NCBI GenBank assembly: GCA_013298665.1
Contig: JAAFIK010000011.1
Location: forward strand, 1 to 64,000
DNA: 64,000 bases
Direction: 5' to 3'
DNA from: Chitinophagales bacterium
GTDB taxonomy: Bacteria > Bacteroidota > Bacteroidia > Chitinophagales > Chitinophagaceae
Shown: positions 18,226 through 25,953 of the stretch, one piece after another
Numbering within the stretch: position 1 is the stretch's first letter
Layout: each line of letters opens with the position of its first letter
Made by a program: the position numbers and the translations under genes
Notes under the pieces: model-generated
What the model was told of the DNA's origin: nothing
What the model saw: the letters and a program-made list of their open reading frames with translations, nothing else
The model's database searches: none

Positions 18226-18850
18226 GACAAGGCTTATGCGTATCACTGTAAAAAATAAATGGTTGACATGGATGGTATTACTACTACTGGTAGCGAATAC
18301 GGCCACCATTATCCTGTTCTGGCTGTATCGGCCCAAAAGTATGGCAGCGCCGGCAGCCAGGGGTACACCGGCGGAGTTTTTAACAAAGGAACTTGGCTTT
18401 GATGAACAGCAGCAAAAGGTTTATCAGCAATTGGTACAGGAGCACCGTGCTGCGGCACAACCATTGCGGGATTCCGCACGGATGGCAAAGGATGGTTTTT
18501 ACGACCTGCTCAAAACGGCATCCACAACCGACAGTACGGCATCAGTTTCCGCTCGCCGGGCAAATGGGTTTGTAGAAAGATTGGATATGCTCAGTTTTGT
18601 ACATTTCAAAAAGGTTCGGGCGCTATGCACCCCGGCGCAGGCGGCGAAATTTGACAGCCTGCTGCGAAGCCTGGTTCAGATGGTAGCAGCGCCGAAACGC
18701 CCGCCTGGCGATCCCTCTCGTTATGGCGACGGGCCTCCGCGCGGCGAACGGTCACCGGGCGATGGTCCACCCCCTGGTGATGGCCCGCCACCGGGTGAGC
18801 GCCGGCCTCCGGGTGAAAAAGGAGGGTATCCCCCGCCGCCGGAGCAATAA
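18218..18850 (+). CDS. Spy/CnrX-like periplasmic sensor-type protein with Pro/Gly-rich tail
   Basis: A 210-residue protein from ATG 18218, overlapping the previous gene by 8 nt (another start is ATG 18236). One N-terminal membrane anchor (LTWMVLLLLVANTATIILFW) precedes an alpha-helical domain (ELGFDEQQQKVYQQLVQEHR, HFKKVRALCTPAQAAKFDSL) like the LTxxQ/Spy and CnrX heavy-metal resistance families. From residue about 160 the tail is low-complexity with repeated GDGPPPGD and GERRPPGE units. CnrX-type proteins sense metals and control an ECF sigma factor through a membrane anti-sigma, which fits this gene order. The metal or stress is unknown. Confidence 0.65.
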   Translation: MIKTRLMRITVKNKWLTWMVLLLLVANTATIILFWLYRPKSMAAPAARGTPAEFLTKELGFDEQQQKVYQQLVQEHRAAAQPLRDSARMAKDGFYDLLKTASTTDSTASVSARRANGFVERLDMLSFVHFKKVRALCTPAQAAKFDSLLRSLVQMVAAPKRPPGDPSRYGDGPPRGERSPGDGPPPGDGPPPGERRPPGEKGGYPPPPEQ

Positions 18851-18921
18851 TTATGGGTACAACGAAGGGAACCGGCAGACAAAAGCGTCTGAATCAATAA
18901 ACCTTAAATACAATCAGAAAT

Positions 18922-19680
18922 ATGTACGCATCCAGACTTAAGCCAATCCTCCGTTTCGGCATACTGTTGCTCAGCCTTGCCGCTTGCAGTAAAAGCGACG
19001 ACACCGGTACCGGGGGTACCACCACAACATTACCCGATGTGTATAAAAAAATCTATGGTGCTTCAGCAGTATATGTAGAGGGAACGATGGTGGTGATCAA
19101 GTGCGATGGTGTACCTGATCACAAAAGCCCCTACTTCCAGGGTACAGCCTGGGCAGCAACAAAATATGAGGCTTATAATGGTACCAATCCGCTCTGGAAC
19201 CAGAACCCTAATAGAATCGCGACAACGAATCTGACGTTTAAGATTCCGCTCAATCCGGTTAAGTCCGCTACGAGCCAGGCTACGCCATTGGGGTCGATAG
19301 GTGTATCCCTCAATGGTGTACCTTTTTACAACCAGTACGCCGGACCATCCCAACCCCTTACTAATGAAATCAACTCCTTCGATCAGTACAATGGTCACCC
19401 GCAGCAAATGGGTGGTTATCATTATCACGTTGAACCCCTTTACCTCACCGCGCAAAAAGGGAAGTCTGCTTTGATGGGTTTCCTGCTTGATGGCTTCCCG
19501 GTGTACGGGCCGCAGGAAAACGGGGTAAATGTTGGCAACAATCAATTGGATGCCTACCATGGTCATAATCACGCCACGGCCGATTTTCCCAATGGCATTT
19601 ACCATTACCACATCACAGGCCAGGATCCTTACATTAATGGTAGTGGTTTCTATGGTGTACCCGGAACGGTAAGCCAGTAA
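18922..19680 (+). CDS. YHYH domain lipoprotein
   Basis: A 252-residue protein. Lipoprotein signal with lipobox SLAAC, then a Gly/Thr linker and a YHYH domain (PF14240). It carries two copies of the signature, GGYHYHVEPL (residues about 160-170) and GIYHYHITGQ (about 225-235), plus AYHGHNHATADF and LLDGFPVYGP. The clustered His and Tyr residues suggest metal binding, but the family's function is not established. It lies 71 nt after the Spy-like gene and 4 nt before the MORN-like gene, so it is probably part of the sigma-led operon. Confidence 0.82.
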   Translation: MYASRLKPILRFGILLLSLAACSKSDDTGTGGTTTTLPDVYKKIYGASAVYVEGTMVVIKCDGVPDHKSPYFQGTAWAATKYEAYNGTNPLWNQNPNRIATTNLTFKIPLNPVKSATSQATPLGSIGVSLNGVPFYNQYAGPSQPLTNEINSFDQYNGHPQQMGGYHYHVEPLYLTAQKGKSALMGFLLDGFPVYGPQENGVNVGNNQLDAYHGHNHATADFPNGIYHYHITGQDPYINGSGFYGVPGTVSQ

Positions 19681-19684
19681 GGTG

Positions 19685-20242
19685 ATGCGAAACGTTCTGC
19701 TATATCTTTTTTTACTGCCCGCCGGGTGCACCATGCGTGTGCCGGTAAACTACATTCCCGCAGACAAAGCAAGGGTAAATGCAGCTACGGGCGACTGGTG
19801 TGAAAACAACAAACCCTTAACCGGTATCATCTTTAGCCTTTATGCAAATGGGGATACTGCCTTGCGGCAACCCTGTCTGAAGGGCAAAGAAAATGGCTGG
19901 GTAAGGCGATGGTACCCGGGCAAGCGGTTGCAGGAAGAACGGTATTATGTTGCGGGGAAAAAAGAAGGATTGCACCGGAGCTGGTGGCCAGACGGAAAGC
20001 TTAGATTTGCGTACAATTTTACGGATGATGAATATGATGGCAGCGTGGAAGAGTGGTATGAGAGCGGACAAGCCTACCGGGCGATGCATTATGAAAAAGG
20101 ACAGGAAAAGGGTATGCAAAAAATGTGGTATTTTAACGGCAAAATAAAAGCGAACTATGTGGTCATCAATAACAGGCGTTTTGGATTATCGGGTACCAAG
20201 AACTGTGTTACAGTGTCGGATAGTATGGTGGGCAGGCCTTAG
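19685..20242 (+). CDS. MORN-like repeat lipoprotein
   Basis: 185 residues from ATG 19685 (a GTG one codon upstream is possible). Lipobox LLPAGC near residue 15, followed by repeated motifs of the MORN/YwqK type: KGKENGWVRRWYPGKRLQEE, GKKEGLHRSWWPDGKLRF, YDGSVEEWYESGQAYR and KGQEKGMQKMWYFNGKIKA. Such repeats form a beta-sheet ladder; annotation as a YwqK-family antitoxin is common but unsupported here because no toxin gene is present. It sits between the YHYH and SCO genes and overlaps the latter. Confidence 0.68.
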   Translation: MRNVLLYLFLLPAGCTMRVPVNYIPADKARVNAATGDWCENNKPLTGIIFSLYANGDTALRQPCLKGKENGWVRRWYPGKRLQEERYYVAGKKEGLHRSWWPDGKLRFAYNFTDDEYDGSVEEWYESGQAYRAMHYEKGQEKGMQKMWYFNGKIKANYVVINNRRFGLSGTKNCVTVSDSMVGRP

Positions 20243-20858
20243 CAGCCTGTTTTTATTGCAGACGGGTTGTACAACACCACCGTCGCCGCTGCCTTATTTC
20301 AATACGCCCGATTTTACCCCTTTGTTTCTTACACCTGATGCAGCGAAAAAGCAGGTGACACACCGCATCAGTAATTTTGCCTTTACAGACCAGGCCGGCA
20401 AATCCGTAACCCAGGAAACGATTGAAGGGAAAATACACGTTGGTAATTTCTTTTTTACAAAATGCGGGAGTATCTGCCCAAAGATGACACAGTTGCTGAC
20501 CAAAGTACAGGCGGCCTATAAAGATGATGCAGATCTGGTATTGCTCAGTTACAGTGTAATGCCCGAGGCCGACTCAGTAGCCCGGCTTGCGCGTTATGCC
20601 GCATCGAATATGGTTGATGAAAAACGCTGGCACCTGCTTACGGGTAACCAGGCGAAGATTTACGAACTTGCCCGTAAAAGCTATTTTGCCGAGGAGGAAA
20701 TGGGCTATACGCGCGACAGCACCGATTTTCTCCATACCGAACACCTGGTGCTTGTAGACCGGCTCAAAAGGATCCGGGGTATTTACAACGGTACGCTTGA
20801 GCTGGAGATTGACCAACTGATCAAAGACATTGCCTTGCTGAAGAAAGAAAAAGAGTGA
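20157..20858 (+). CDS. SCO1/SenC family copper-dependent redox lipoprotein
   Basis: A thioredoxin-fold SCO protein. Metal and redox motif CGSIC (CxxxC in FFFTKCGSICPKM) with the distal histidine in DFLHTEHLVLVD, the standard SCO1/SenC copper ligands. Lipobox LLQTGC. SCO proteins deliver copper to cytochrome oxidase CuA or act as thiol reductases in the envelope. The start is uncertain: ATG 20157 overlaps the MORN-like gene by 86 nt and gives a long n-region; GTG 20205 gives a tighter 22-residue lipoprotein signal. It ends the sigma/Spy/YHYH/MORN series and suggests a copper or redox theme. Confidence 0.85.
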   Translation: MWSSITGVLDYRVPRTVLQCRIVWWAGLSSLFLLQTGCTTPPSPLPYFNTPDFTPLFLTPDAAKKQVTHRISNFAFTDQAGKSVTQETIEGKIHVGNFFFTKCGSICPKMTQLLTKVQAAYKDDADLVLLSYSVMPEADSVARLARYAASNMVDEKRWHLLTGNQAKIYELARKSYFAEEEMGYTRDSTDFLHTEHLVLVDRLKRIRGIYNGTLELEIDQLIKDIALLKKEKE

Positions 20859-20890
20859 TTCCCCGGAACAGAGAGCGCTTGCGCCCGGCA

Positions 20891-21556
20891 CTACCTCGAT
20901 CCGAAAAGCAGCGACCCTATACGCACCATTGTACTCCCGGCTTCGAGTGCAAGGGGGTAATCACCACTCATACCCATGCTCAGGATATTAAAACGATCTG
21001 CGGTAAAGATACCGGTGGTTTGCAGACGGTCAAAGACCTGCCGGAGGTGCTGAAACTCCCTGTTGACAAGGGTTTTGTCGTTACTGAAAGAGGCCATGCC
21101 CATCAGGCCGCGGATATTGATACCTGATAATGCCGTGGCGGTTGCCTCCTTTATGACGGCATCGAGTTCCGCCTCATCCAGCCCGAATTTTGTTTCTTCC
21201 CGCGCTATACAGACCTGTAACAGGCAGTCTATAGTACGGTTGTTTTTAAGCGCTTGTTTGTTGATTTCCCGGAGGAGTTCCATACTGTCCACCCCATGGA
21301 TAAGGTGTACAAATGGCGCAATATATTTTACCTTATTGCGCTGCAGATGACCAATGAAATGCCAGCGGATGCCGGCGGGTAAAGCCGCAGCTTTATCCAC
21401 GAGTTCCTGCACGTAGTTTTCGCCGAAATCGCGTTGGCCTAATGTATAAAGCGCTTCAATGTCTGCTGCTGGCTTCGTTTTCGAAACCGCAACCAACGTG
21501 GCCTTGCCGGCAAGTGCTGCCGTTATGGATTGGTAATCGGTTGTGTTGATTGGCAT
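20891..21556 (-). CDS. YggS/PROSC family pyridoxal-phosphate homeostasis protein
   Basis: A 221-residue TIM-barrel PLP-binding protein. The PLP lysine lies in ATLVAVSKTKPAADIEALY; other signatures are FGENYVQELVDKAAAL, WHFIGHLQRNK and LSMGMSGDYPLALEAGSTMV. The family buffers free PLP and maintains vitamin B6 and amino-acid balance; it has no known catalytic activity. Converges on the SCO gene. Confidence 0.93.
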   Translation of the reverse strand: MPINTTDYQSITAALAGKATLVAVSKTKPAADIEALYTLGQRDFGENYVQELVDKAAALPAGIRWHFIGHLQRNKVKYIAPFVHLIHGVDSMELLREINKQALKNNRTIDCLLQVCIAREETKFGLDEAELDAVIKEATATALSGINIRGLMGMASFSNDKTLVNREFQHLRQVFDRLQTTGIFTADRFNILSMGMSGDYPLALEAGSTMVRIGSLLFGSR

Positions 21557-21659
21557 GACGTGGATATAAGGGGCGGGAAATACGATACAGGAGATGAACT
21601 ACAATGGGAAGGGTGGGATGGGGATAGCGATTCAACCCGCCATCCCACCAGCCTGTATA

Positions 21660-22814
21660 TTACTTAAGGATACTTCTGCTGATCACGATCCGCTGTACTT
21701 CACTTGTGCCTTCATAAATCTGCGTAATCTTGGCATCACGCATCATGCGTTCTACATGGTATTCTTTTACAAAACCATATCCCCCATGTACCTGTACAGC
21801 TTCGGTGGCTGTCCACATTGCCGTTTCGCTGGCATATACCTTGGCCATACTGCCACTGAGGGTATAGTCCAGGTGCTGGTCTTTTTCCCAGGCTGCTTTC
21901 AGGCAGAGCAGACGGGAGGCTTCAATTTTGGTAGCCATATCCGCCAGCTTAAACTGGATGGCCTGGTGGTGCATGATTTCTTTGCCAAAAGCTTTACGTT
22001 GTTTGCTGTAAGCCAGGGCACGCTCGTAAGCACCACTGGCGATGCCGAGGGCCTGTGAGGCAATGCCGATACGGCCGCCGGCGAGGGTTTTCATGGCAAA
22101 CTTAAACCCGAACCCATCCTCGCCGATCCTGTTTTCTTTGGGCACTTTTACGTCATTGAAAAGGATACTGTGTGTATCGCTGCCACGAATTCCCAGTTTG
22201 TTTTCTTTGGCGCCAACGGTTACGCCGGGCCATTTTTTTTCAACAATAAAAGCATTGATACCACGGCTTCCCTTGGCAGGATCTGTTTGTGCGATCACCA
22301 GGTAAACAGAAGCCGAATTGCCATTGGTGATCCAGTTTTTTGTACCATTGAGCAGGTAATAATCACCCATGTCTTCGGCTGTGGTGCTTTGGGAGGTGGC
22401 GTCGCTGCCAGCCTCGGGCTCGCTCAGTAAAAAAGCACCGATATGCAATTCGCCATCTTTTTTGCCTTGTGCCAGCGGAACAAGGTATTTCAGTTTCTGT
22501 GCTTCCGATCCGTATTCCTGCAACCCGTAACAAACAAGGCTGTTGTTGACACTCATACATACGCTTACACTGGCATCCACCTTACTGATTTCTTCCATGG
22601 CCAGTACATAGCTGATGGTATCCATGCCACTACCACCATATTTCTGGTCAACCATCATGCCCATAAAGCCAAGGTCTGCAAGCTTTTCGATCTGCTCTTT
22701 GGGAAACTGTTGTTTTTCGTCGCGGTCAATCACCCCTGGCAAACACTCATTTTCCGCGAAATCGCGGGCGGCCTGGCGGATCATTAAATGCTCTTCTGAT
22801 AGTTGAAATTGCAT
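21660..22814 (-). CDS. short/medium-chain acyl-CoA dehydrogenase
   Basis: A 384-residue flavoprotein beginning MQFQLSEEHLMIRQAARDFA. FAD-binding signature GAFLLSEPEAGSDA, catalytic glutamate in QIYEGTSEVQRIVISRSIL, and VQVHGGYGFVKEYHVERM. It catalyses alpha,beta-dehydrogenation of acyl-CoA in fatty-acid or branched-chain amino-acid degradation, passing electrons to ETF. The Glu position near the C-terminus fits the butyryl/short-chain group. The start at 22814 is preferred over an upstream in-frame ATG because a perfect -7 element lies between them. Confidence 0.93.
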   Translation of the reverse strand: MQFQLSEEHLMIRQAARDFAENECLPGVIDRDEKQQFPKEQIEKLADLGFMGMMVDQKYGGSGMDTISYVLAMEEISKVDASVSVCMSVNNSLVCYGLQEYGSEAQKLKYLVPLAQGKKDGELHIGAFLLSEPEAGSDATSQSTTAEDMGDYYLLNGTKNWITNGNSASVYLVIAQTDPAKGSRGINAFIVEKKWPGVTVGAKENKLGIRGSDTHSILFNDVKVPKENRIGEDGFGFKFAMKTLAGGRIGIASQALGIASGAYERALAYSKQRKAFGKEIMHHQAIQFKLADMATKIEASRLLCLKAAWEKDQHLDYTLSGSMAKVYASETAMWTATEAVQVHGGYGFVKEYHVERMMRDAKITQIYEGTSEVQRIVISRSILK

Positions 22815-22838
22815 GTCAATCGTTTTTAGTTGAGGGGG

Positions 22839-22846
22839 CAAAAATA
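22839..22846 (-). promoter_or_regulatory. -7 promoter element of the acyl-CoA dehydrogenase gene
   Basis: TATTTTTG on the minus strand, 24 nt upstream of the ATG at 22814. Confidence 0.55.
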
Positions 22847-22926
22847 ATGAAATGCCGGCAAAGGAAAATGGATAATTGCCGGCTTGTTGAAGACTTTACC
22901 ATGTGGCTACTTCCGATCTTATACAA

Positions 22927-22934
22927 TACCTTTG
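22927..22934 (+). promoter_or_regulatory. -7 element abutting the cation-efflux start codon
   Basis: TACCTTTG ends only 4 nt before the ATG at 22939. With transcription starting a few bases after the element, the mRNA would begin at or next to the start codon. No clear -33 box. Confidence 0.5.
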
Positions 22935-22938
22935 TGCT

Positions 22939-23967
22939 ATGGCAACAACCCATTTGGCCCGGCAGAATTTGCGGATACAGCAATGGATGACCTTACTGGC
23001 GGTTGTACTGTTCCTGGTCAAACTCCTGGCCTGGTACCTTACCGGCTCGGTGGCCATTCTTACGGATGCGCTGGAAAGTATTGTGAATGTGGTGGCTGGC
23101 TTTATCGGATGGTACAGCCTTTATGTAAGTGCCAAGCCAAAGGACGCTGATCACCCTTATGGCCACGGCAAAGCGGAGTTTATTTCTGCTGCTGTTGAAG
23201 GTGCGCTGATCACCGTAGCGGGTTGCGTTATTATCTATGAGGCGATCCTTCACCTCCTGCAGCCCCGGGCATTACGGCAAGCAGATTATGGCCTCATCCT
23301 TATCAGCATTACCGCACTGGTCAATTTTGCAGCGGGCAGCTTCTGTATCCGCACAGGCAAACGCAACCAGTCGCTTGCGCTTATTGCCAGTGGCAAACAC
23401 CTGCAAAGTGATACCTGGAGTACGCTCGGGATCATTGCCGGGTTGACCCTGTTGCTGCTGACGGGTGTTGCCTGGTTAGACAGTATTGTAGCCATCCTGC
23501 TTTCCCTGTTCATCATGTTTACCGGTTACCGTATTGTACGCGGATCATTGGCGGGCATTATGGATGAAGCAGATAAGGCGCTGCTTGAGAAAATGGTAGA
23601 TGTACTGAATGCCAACCGGCCTGTCAACTGGATTGACCTGCATAACCTGCGCATCATCAAGTACGGCCCTGTACTGCATATGGACGCACACCTTACCATT
23701 CCCTGGTACCTCAACGTGCATGAGGCACATCGTGAAATTGATGCCCTTGCCAGTCTTGTTAAAAATGAATTTGGTGAATCGATGGAGTTGTTTGTACACT
23801 CTGATGGCTGTCTTGATTTCAGTTGCGGTATCTGCAGTAAAACGGATTGCGCGGTACGGAAAGGGGATTTTGTACAACGGATACGCTGGACGATTGATAA
23901 TATCTCTGCAAACCATAAACACCGGTTGGCTGCCGGAGAGCCTGGCACAACTGAGGAATCCATATGA
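22939..23967 (+). CDS. cation diffusion facilitator (CDF) family transporter
   Basis: A 342-residue inner-membrane protein with an N-terminal transmembrane domain (about six segments) and a C-terminal cytoplasmic domain. The first metal-site motif is LTDALESIVN (D and E/N ligands), followed by DHPYGHGKAEFISAAVEG, the family hallmark; the second site includes SGKHLQSDTWSTLG. It exports divalent cations such as Zn2+ or Fe2+ using the proton gradient. The C-terminal tail has the cysteine-rich motif CLDFSCGICSKTDCAVR, unusual for the family and possibly a metal-binding regulator. Start chosen at 22939; the promoter position suggests a leaderless mRNA. Confidence 0.9.
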   Translation: MATTHLARQNLRIQQWMTLLAVVLFLVKLLAWYLTGSVAILTDALESIVNVVAGFIGWYSLYVSAKPKDADHPYGHGKAEFISAAVEGALITVAGCVIIYEAILHLLQPRALRQADYGLILISITALVNFAAGSFCIRTGKRNQSLALIASGKHLQSDTWSTLGIIAGLTLLLLTGVAWLDSIVAILLSLFIMFTGYRIVRGSLAGIMDEADKALLEKMVDVLNANRPVNWIDLHNLRIIKYGPVLHMDAHLTIPWYLNVHEAHREIDALASLVKNEFGESMELFVHSDGCLDFSCGICSKTDCAVRKGDFVQRIRWTIDNISANHKHRLAAGEPGTTEESI

Positions 23968-23991
23968 AGGGTGCCTGTCGCGGAAGAACAG

Positions 23992-24894
23992 CTATTGCAA
24001 TTGTATGTAGGGAGAACCACCAAAAAATTTACGCAACGAGTCCCTTACCCGCAGGGTATCGCCGAGCGGTGTGGTAAATGGCATCGCTACCCGGAAACCC
24101 GTAGAATCTTTTGGATAGAGCAGCAGTTTGTGGCCGTATGTCGTCAGCCGGTTGTATGCCTTTTCGGCAGCCTCTTTGGTGGTATAATCTTTCAGTACAA
24201 TGCGGAAGGTATAGCCCGTAGGGGCAGCGGCAGGAGGAGCCGTTACTACGGGGACAACGGTTTTGCCGGTATCCGGCGGAGCAGGGGTATTGGTTACGGC
24301 AGAGTCTCTGCTGGCAACAACTATCTTTTCAGTAGCGGGGGTATTGCTGTTCTGGTTTTTGTTCCAGAAATACCAGCCAGCCCAGCCGAGTAAGCCCAGC
24401 ACCACCACGCTTGCTGCGAGTAACAGGGGCTTTTTATTCATAACGGTTCGGGGTGGTGTTTCAAAGGAAATATGGTCGTCTTCTGTTTTCTCTTTTAATG
24501 GCTTATTGGCCACTTCGATGCGGGGCAGTATCAACTGTCCGGGGGTGAAATCGTAACTGTTCTGCTGGTTTTTATTGAGTGTGCCGATACCCTCCAGACG
24601 AAAGGGTTTGCCGATATTAAGGAATTGCTTGCCCAGAAGGATGAAGGAATCAAGGTCAGCAGAAGCCAGCGGCTTGATTTTGCGGGTTTGTTGTACAATA
24701 AAATTGATGAGATTGTCGTCCTCGGCTATCTTCGTATCGTAGGTGAAACTGATGGCATCTGCCGGAATCACCATGTCTTTATCAGATTCTGCCGGCAATA
24801 CAATATTATCCGCAAGTCGAAAGGAGCCAAGACCTTGTAAATACAAATGCTTGTTGTTGTAGAGGTACTGTACGAGCAGTTGTTCTATTTTCAT
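23992..24894 (-). CDS. membrane-anchored HU-like (CCDC81-type) and SPOR domain protein
   Basis: 300 residues. The N-terminus (about 1-130: MKIEQLLVQYLYNNKHLYLQ, LPGLGSF-like LQGLGSFRL, FLNIGKPFRLEGIGTL) resembles the HU-CCDC81 fold seen in Bacteroidota. A single membrane segment (LLLAASVVVLGLLGWAGWYF, about 155-174) is followed by a Pro/Thr/Ala linker and a C-terminal SPOR domain (FRIVLKDYTTKEAAEKAYNR). SPOR domains bind denuded peptidoglycan at the division septum. The protein may link the nucleoid or cytoplasmic face to the septal wall; that is inference. Confidence 0.8.
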   Translation of the reverse strand: MKIEQLLVQYLYNNKHLYLQGLGSFRLADNIVLPAESDKDMVIPADAISFTYDTKIAEDDNLINFIVQQTRKIKPLASADLDSFILLGKQFLNIGKPFRLEGIGTLNKNQQNSYDFTPGQLILPRIEVANKPLKEKTEDDHISFETPPRTVMNKKPLLLAASVVVLGLLGWAGWYFWNKNQNSNTPATEKIVVASRDSAVTNTPAPPDTGKTVVPVVTAPPAAAPTGYTFRIVLKDYTTKEAAEKAYNRLTTYGHKLLLYPKDSTGFRVAMPFTTPLGDTLRVRDSLRKFFGGSPYIQLQ

Positions 24895-24913
24895 GCATGA
24901 ACTTTGAGTGCAA

Positions 24914-24921
24914 CAAACCTA
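24914..24921 (-). promoter_or_regulatory. -7 promoter element of the HU-SPOR gene
   Basis: TAGGTTTG on the minus strand, 19 nt upstream of the ATG at 24894. Confidence 0.5.
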
Positions 24922-24963
24922 AGGGATATTTGTAACATGGCAAAGCAAATGTTGCATTTGTAG

Positions 24964-24971
24964 TAGCTTTG
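24964..24971 (+). promoter_or_regulatory. -7 element abutting the start of the small membrane protein
   Basis: TAGCTTTG ends exactly 4 nt before the ATG at 24976, the same spacing as at 22934, 40873 and 61301. Confidence 0.5.
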
Positions 24972-24975
24972 TGGC

Positions 24976-25320
24976 ATGGTAACGGAAAAAGAAAAACAAT
25001 TCCTGCTTTATTGGGAACAGGTTCGTGAACGGGAATCGGGGTTTGTACGCAAGCTGGTAAGTGGCCTGCCAATGGCGCTGATGTTTGGGCTGCCTATCCT
25101 GTTGTCTGTTATTACGGTGCAACTGTTCTTTCCCGAATGGAGTACCAAGATATCCAAGACCTCCACGGGTACTTATATGATTGTTTTTATTGCTGTATTG
25201 ATCGCTGTATTTTTTTATGCCTTTTTCCGCAAGCATTACAAGTGGGAGATGAACGAGCAGTTGTATAAAGAGTTAAAAGAAAAACAAAAAAGGGACAACG
25301 CCATTACCACCACACAATAA
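24976..25320 (+). CDS. hypothetical two-span membrane protein
   Basis: 114 residues. A charged N-terminus (MVTEKEKQFLLYWEQVRERE) is followed by two membrane segments (LPMALMFGLPILLSVITVQL and TYMIVFIAVLIAVFFYAFF) and a charged C-terminal tail rich in Lys and Glu. No family is recognised. It is divergent from the HU-SPOR gene and precedes the FKBP lipoprotein by 28 nt. Confidence 0.7.
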   Translation: MVTEKEKQFLLYWEQVRERESGFVRKLVSGLPMALMFGLPILLSVITVQLFFPEWSTKISKTSTGTYMIVFIAVLIAVFFYAFFRKHYKWEMNEQLYKELKEKQKRDNAITTTQ

Positions 25321-25325
25321 TGCCT

Positions 25326-25333
25326 TACCTTTG
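25326..25333 (+). promoter_or_regulatory. -7 promoter element of the FKBP gene
   Basis: TACCTTTG, 15 nt before the ATG at 25349. Confidence 0.55.
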
Positions 25334-25348
25334 CCGAAATTATTCGGC

Positions 25349-25852
25349 ATGAAGAAGATCGTGATCTTGTTTGGTATGGCATTTACACTGGCACTTTCGG
25401 CTTGTAAAAAAACGGGGACGGCTTCCTGTCCGTATTCAGAATCGGCTACCGTAGCTTCTTCGGCTGAAATCACAGCCCTGCAAGGTTATATCAGTTCCAT
25501 CAGCGCTACAGCAACACAACACAGTTCAGGGATGTTTTACAACATCACCAATCCCGGTACCGGTACCGTAGCTCCGGCGCTTTGTTCTACCATTACTGTA
25601 AAATATACGGGCAAACTGCTTACTGGTGCTACGTTTGATAGTAACACAACCGGCACGCAGTTTCAGTTGGGTGTGCTCATTGTTGGTTGGCAAAAGGCGT
25701 TGCCCCTGCTCAGAAAAGGCGGAAAGATCACTTTATACATCCCGCCATCATTAGGTTATGGCAGCCGCGAAATCAGGGACAATAACGGAACCCTGCTCAT
25801 CCCCTCCAATTCTAACCTGGTGTTTGAGGTAGAATTAATGGACGTGCAATAA
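25349..25852 (+). CDS. FKBP-type peptidyl-prolyl isomerase lipoprotein
   Basis: 167 residues starting MKKIVILFGMAFTLALSACK with lipobox ALSAC. The C-terminal half is an FKBP domain: ITVKYTGKLLTGATFDSN, VGWQKALPLLRKGGKITLYI, PPSLGYGSREI and LVFEVELMDVQ. It should catalyse cis-trans isomerisation of prolyl bonds in envelope proteins, anchored in a membrane on the periplasmic side. The domain is followed by a long palindrome. Confidence 0.9.
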   Translation: MKKIVILFGMAFTLALSACKKTGTASCPYSESATVASSAEITALQGYISSISATATQHSSGMFYNITNPGTGTVAPALCSTITVKYTGKLLTGATFDSNTTGTQFQLGVLIVGWQKALPLLRKGGKITLYIPPSLGYGSREIRDNNGTLLIPSNSNLVFEVELMDVQ

Positions 25853-25877
25853 TTTTATTTTATACGACTTTATTTTA

Positions 25878-25917
25878 TTAAACAGGCTTTGTCATATATA
25901 TGACAAAGCCTGTTTAA
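25878..25917. terminator. perfect 40-nt palindrome, probable terminator
   Basis: Positions 25878-25897 are the exact reverse complement of 25898-25917 (20-bp arms, no spacer; centre TCATATATATGA). It lies 26 nt after the FKBP stop and 37 nt before sdaA. The T tract after it is short (TTTAACTTTA), so termination is likely but another role is possible. Confidence 0.6.
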
Positions 25918-25953
25918 CTTTACCCTTGCCCGAACGGGTTAAAACGATCATAT

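Noticed and set aside
19685..20242. YwqK-type antitoxin of a toxin-antitoxin pair
   Set aside because: Only the MORN-like repeats are shared; the protein is a lipoprotein and no toxin gene is adjacent.
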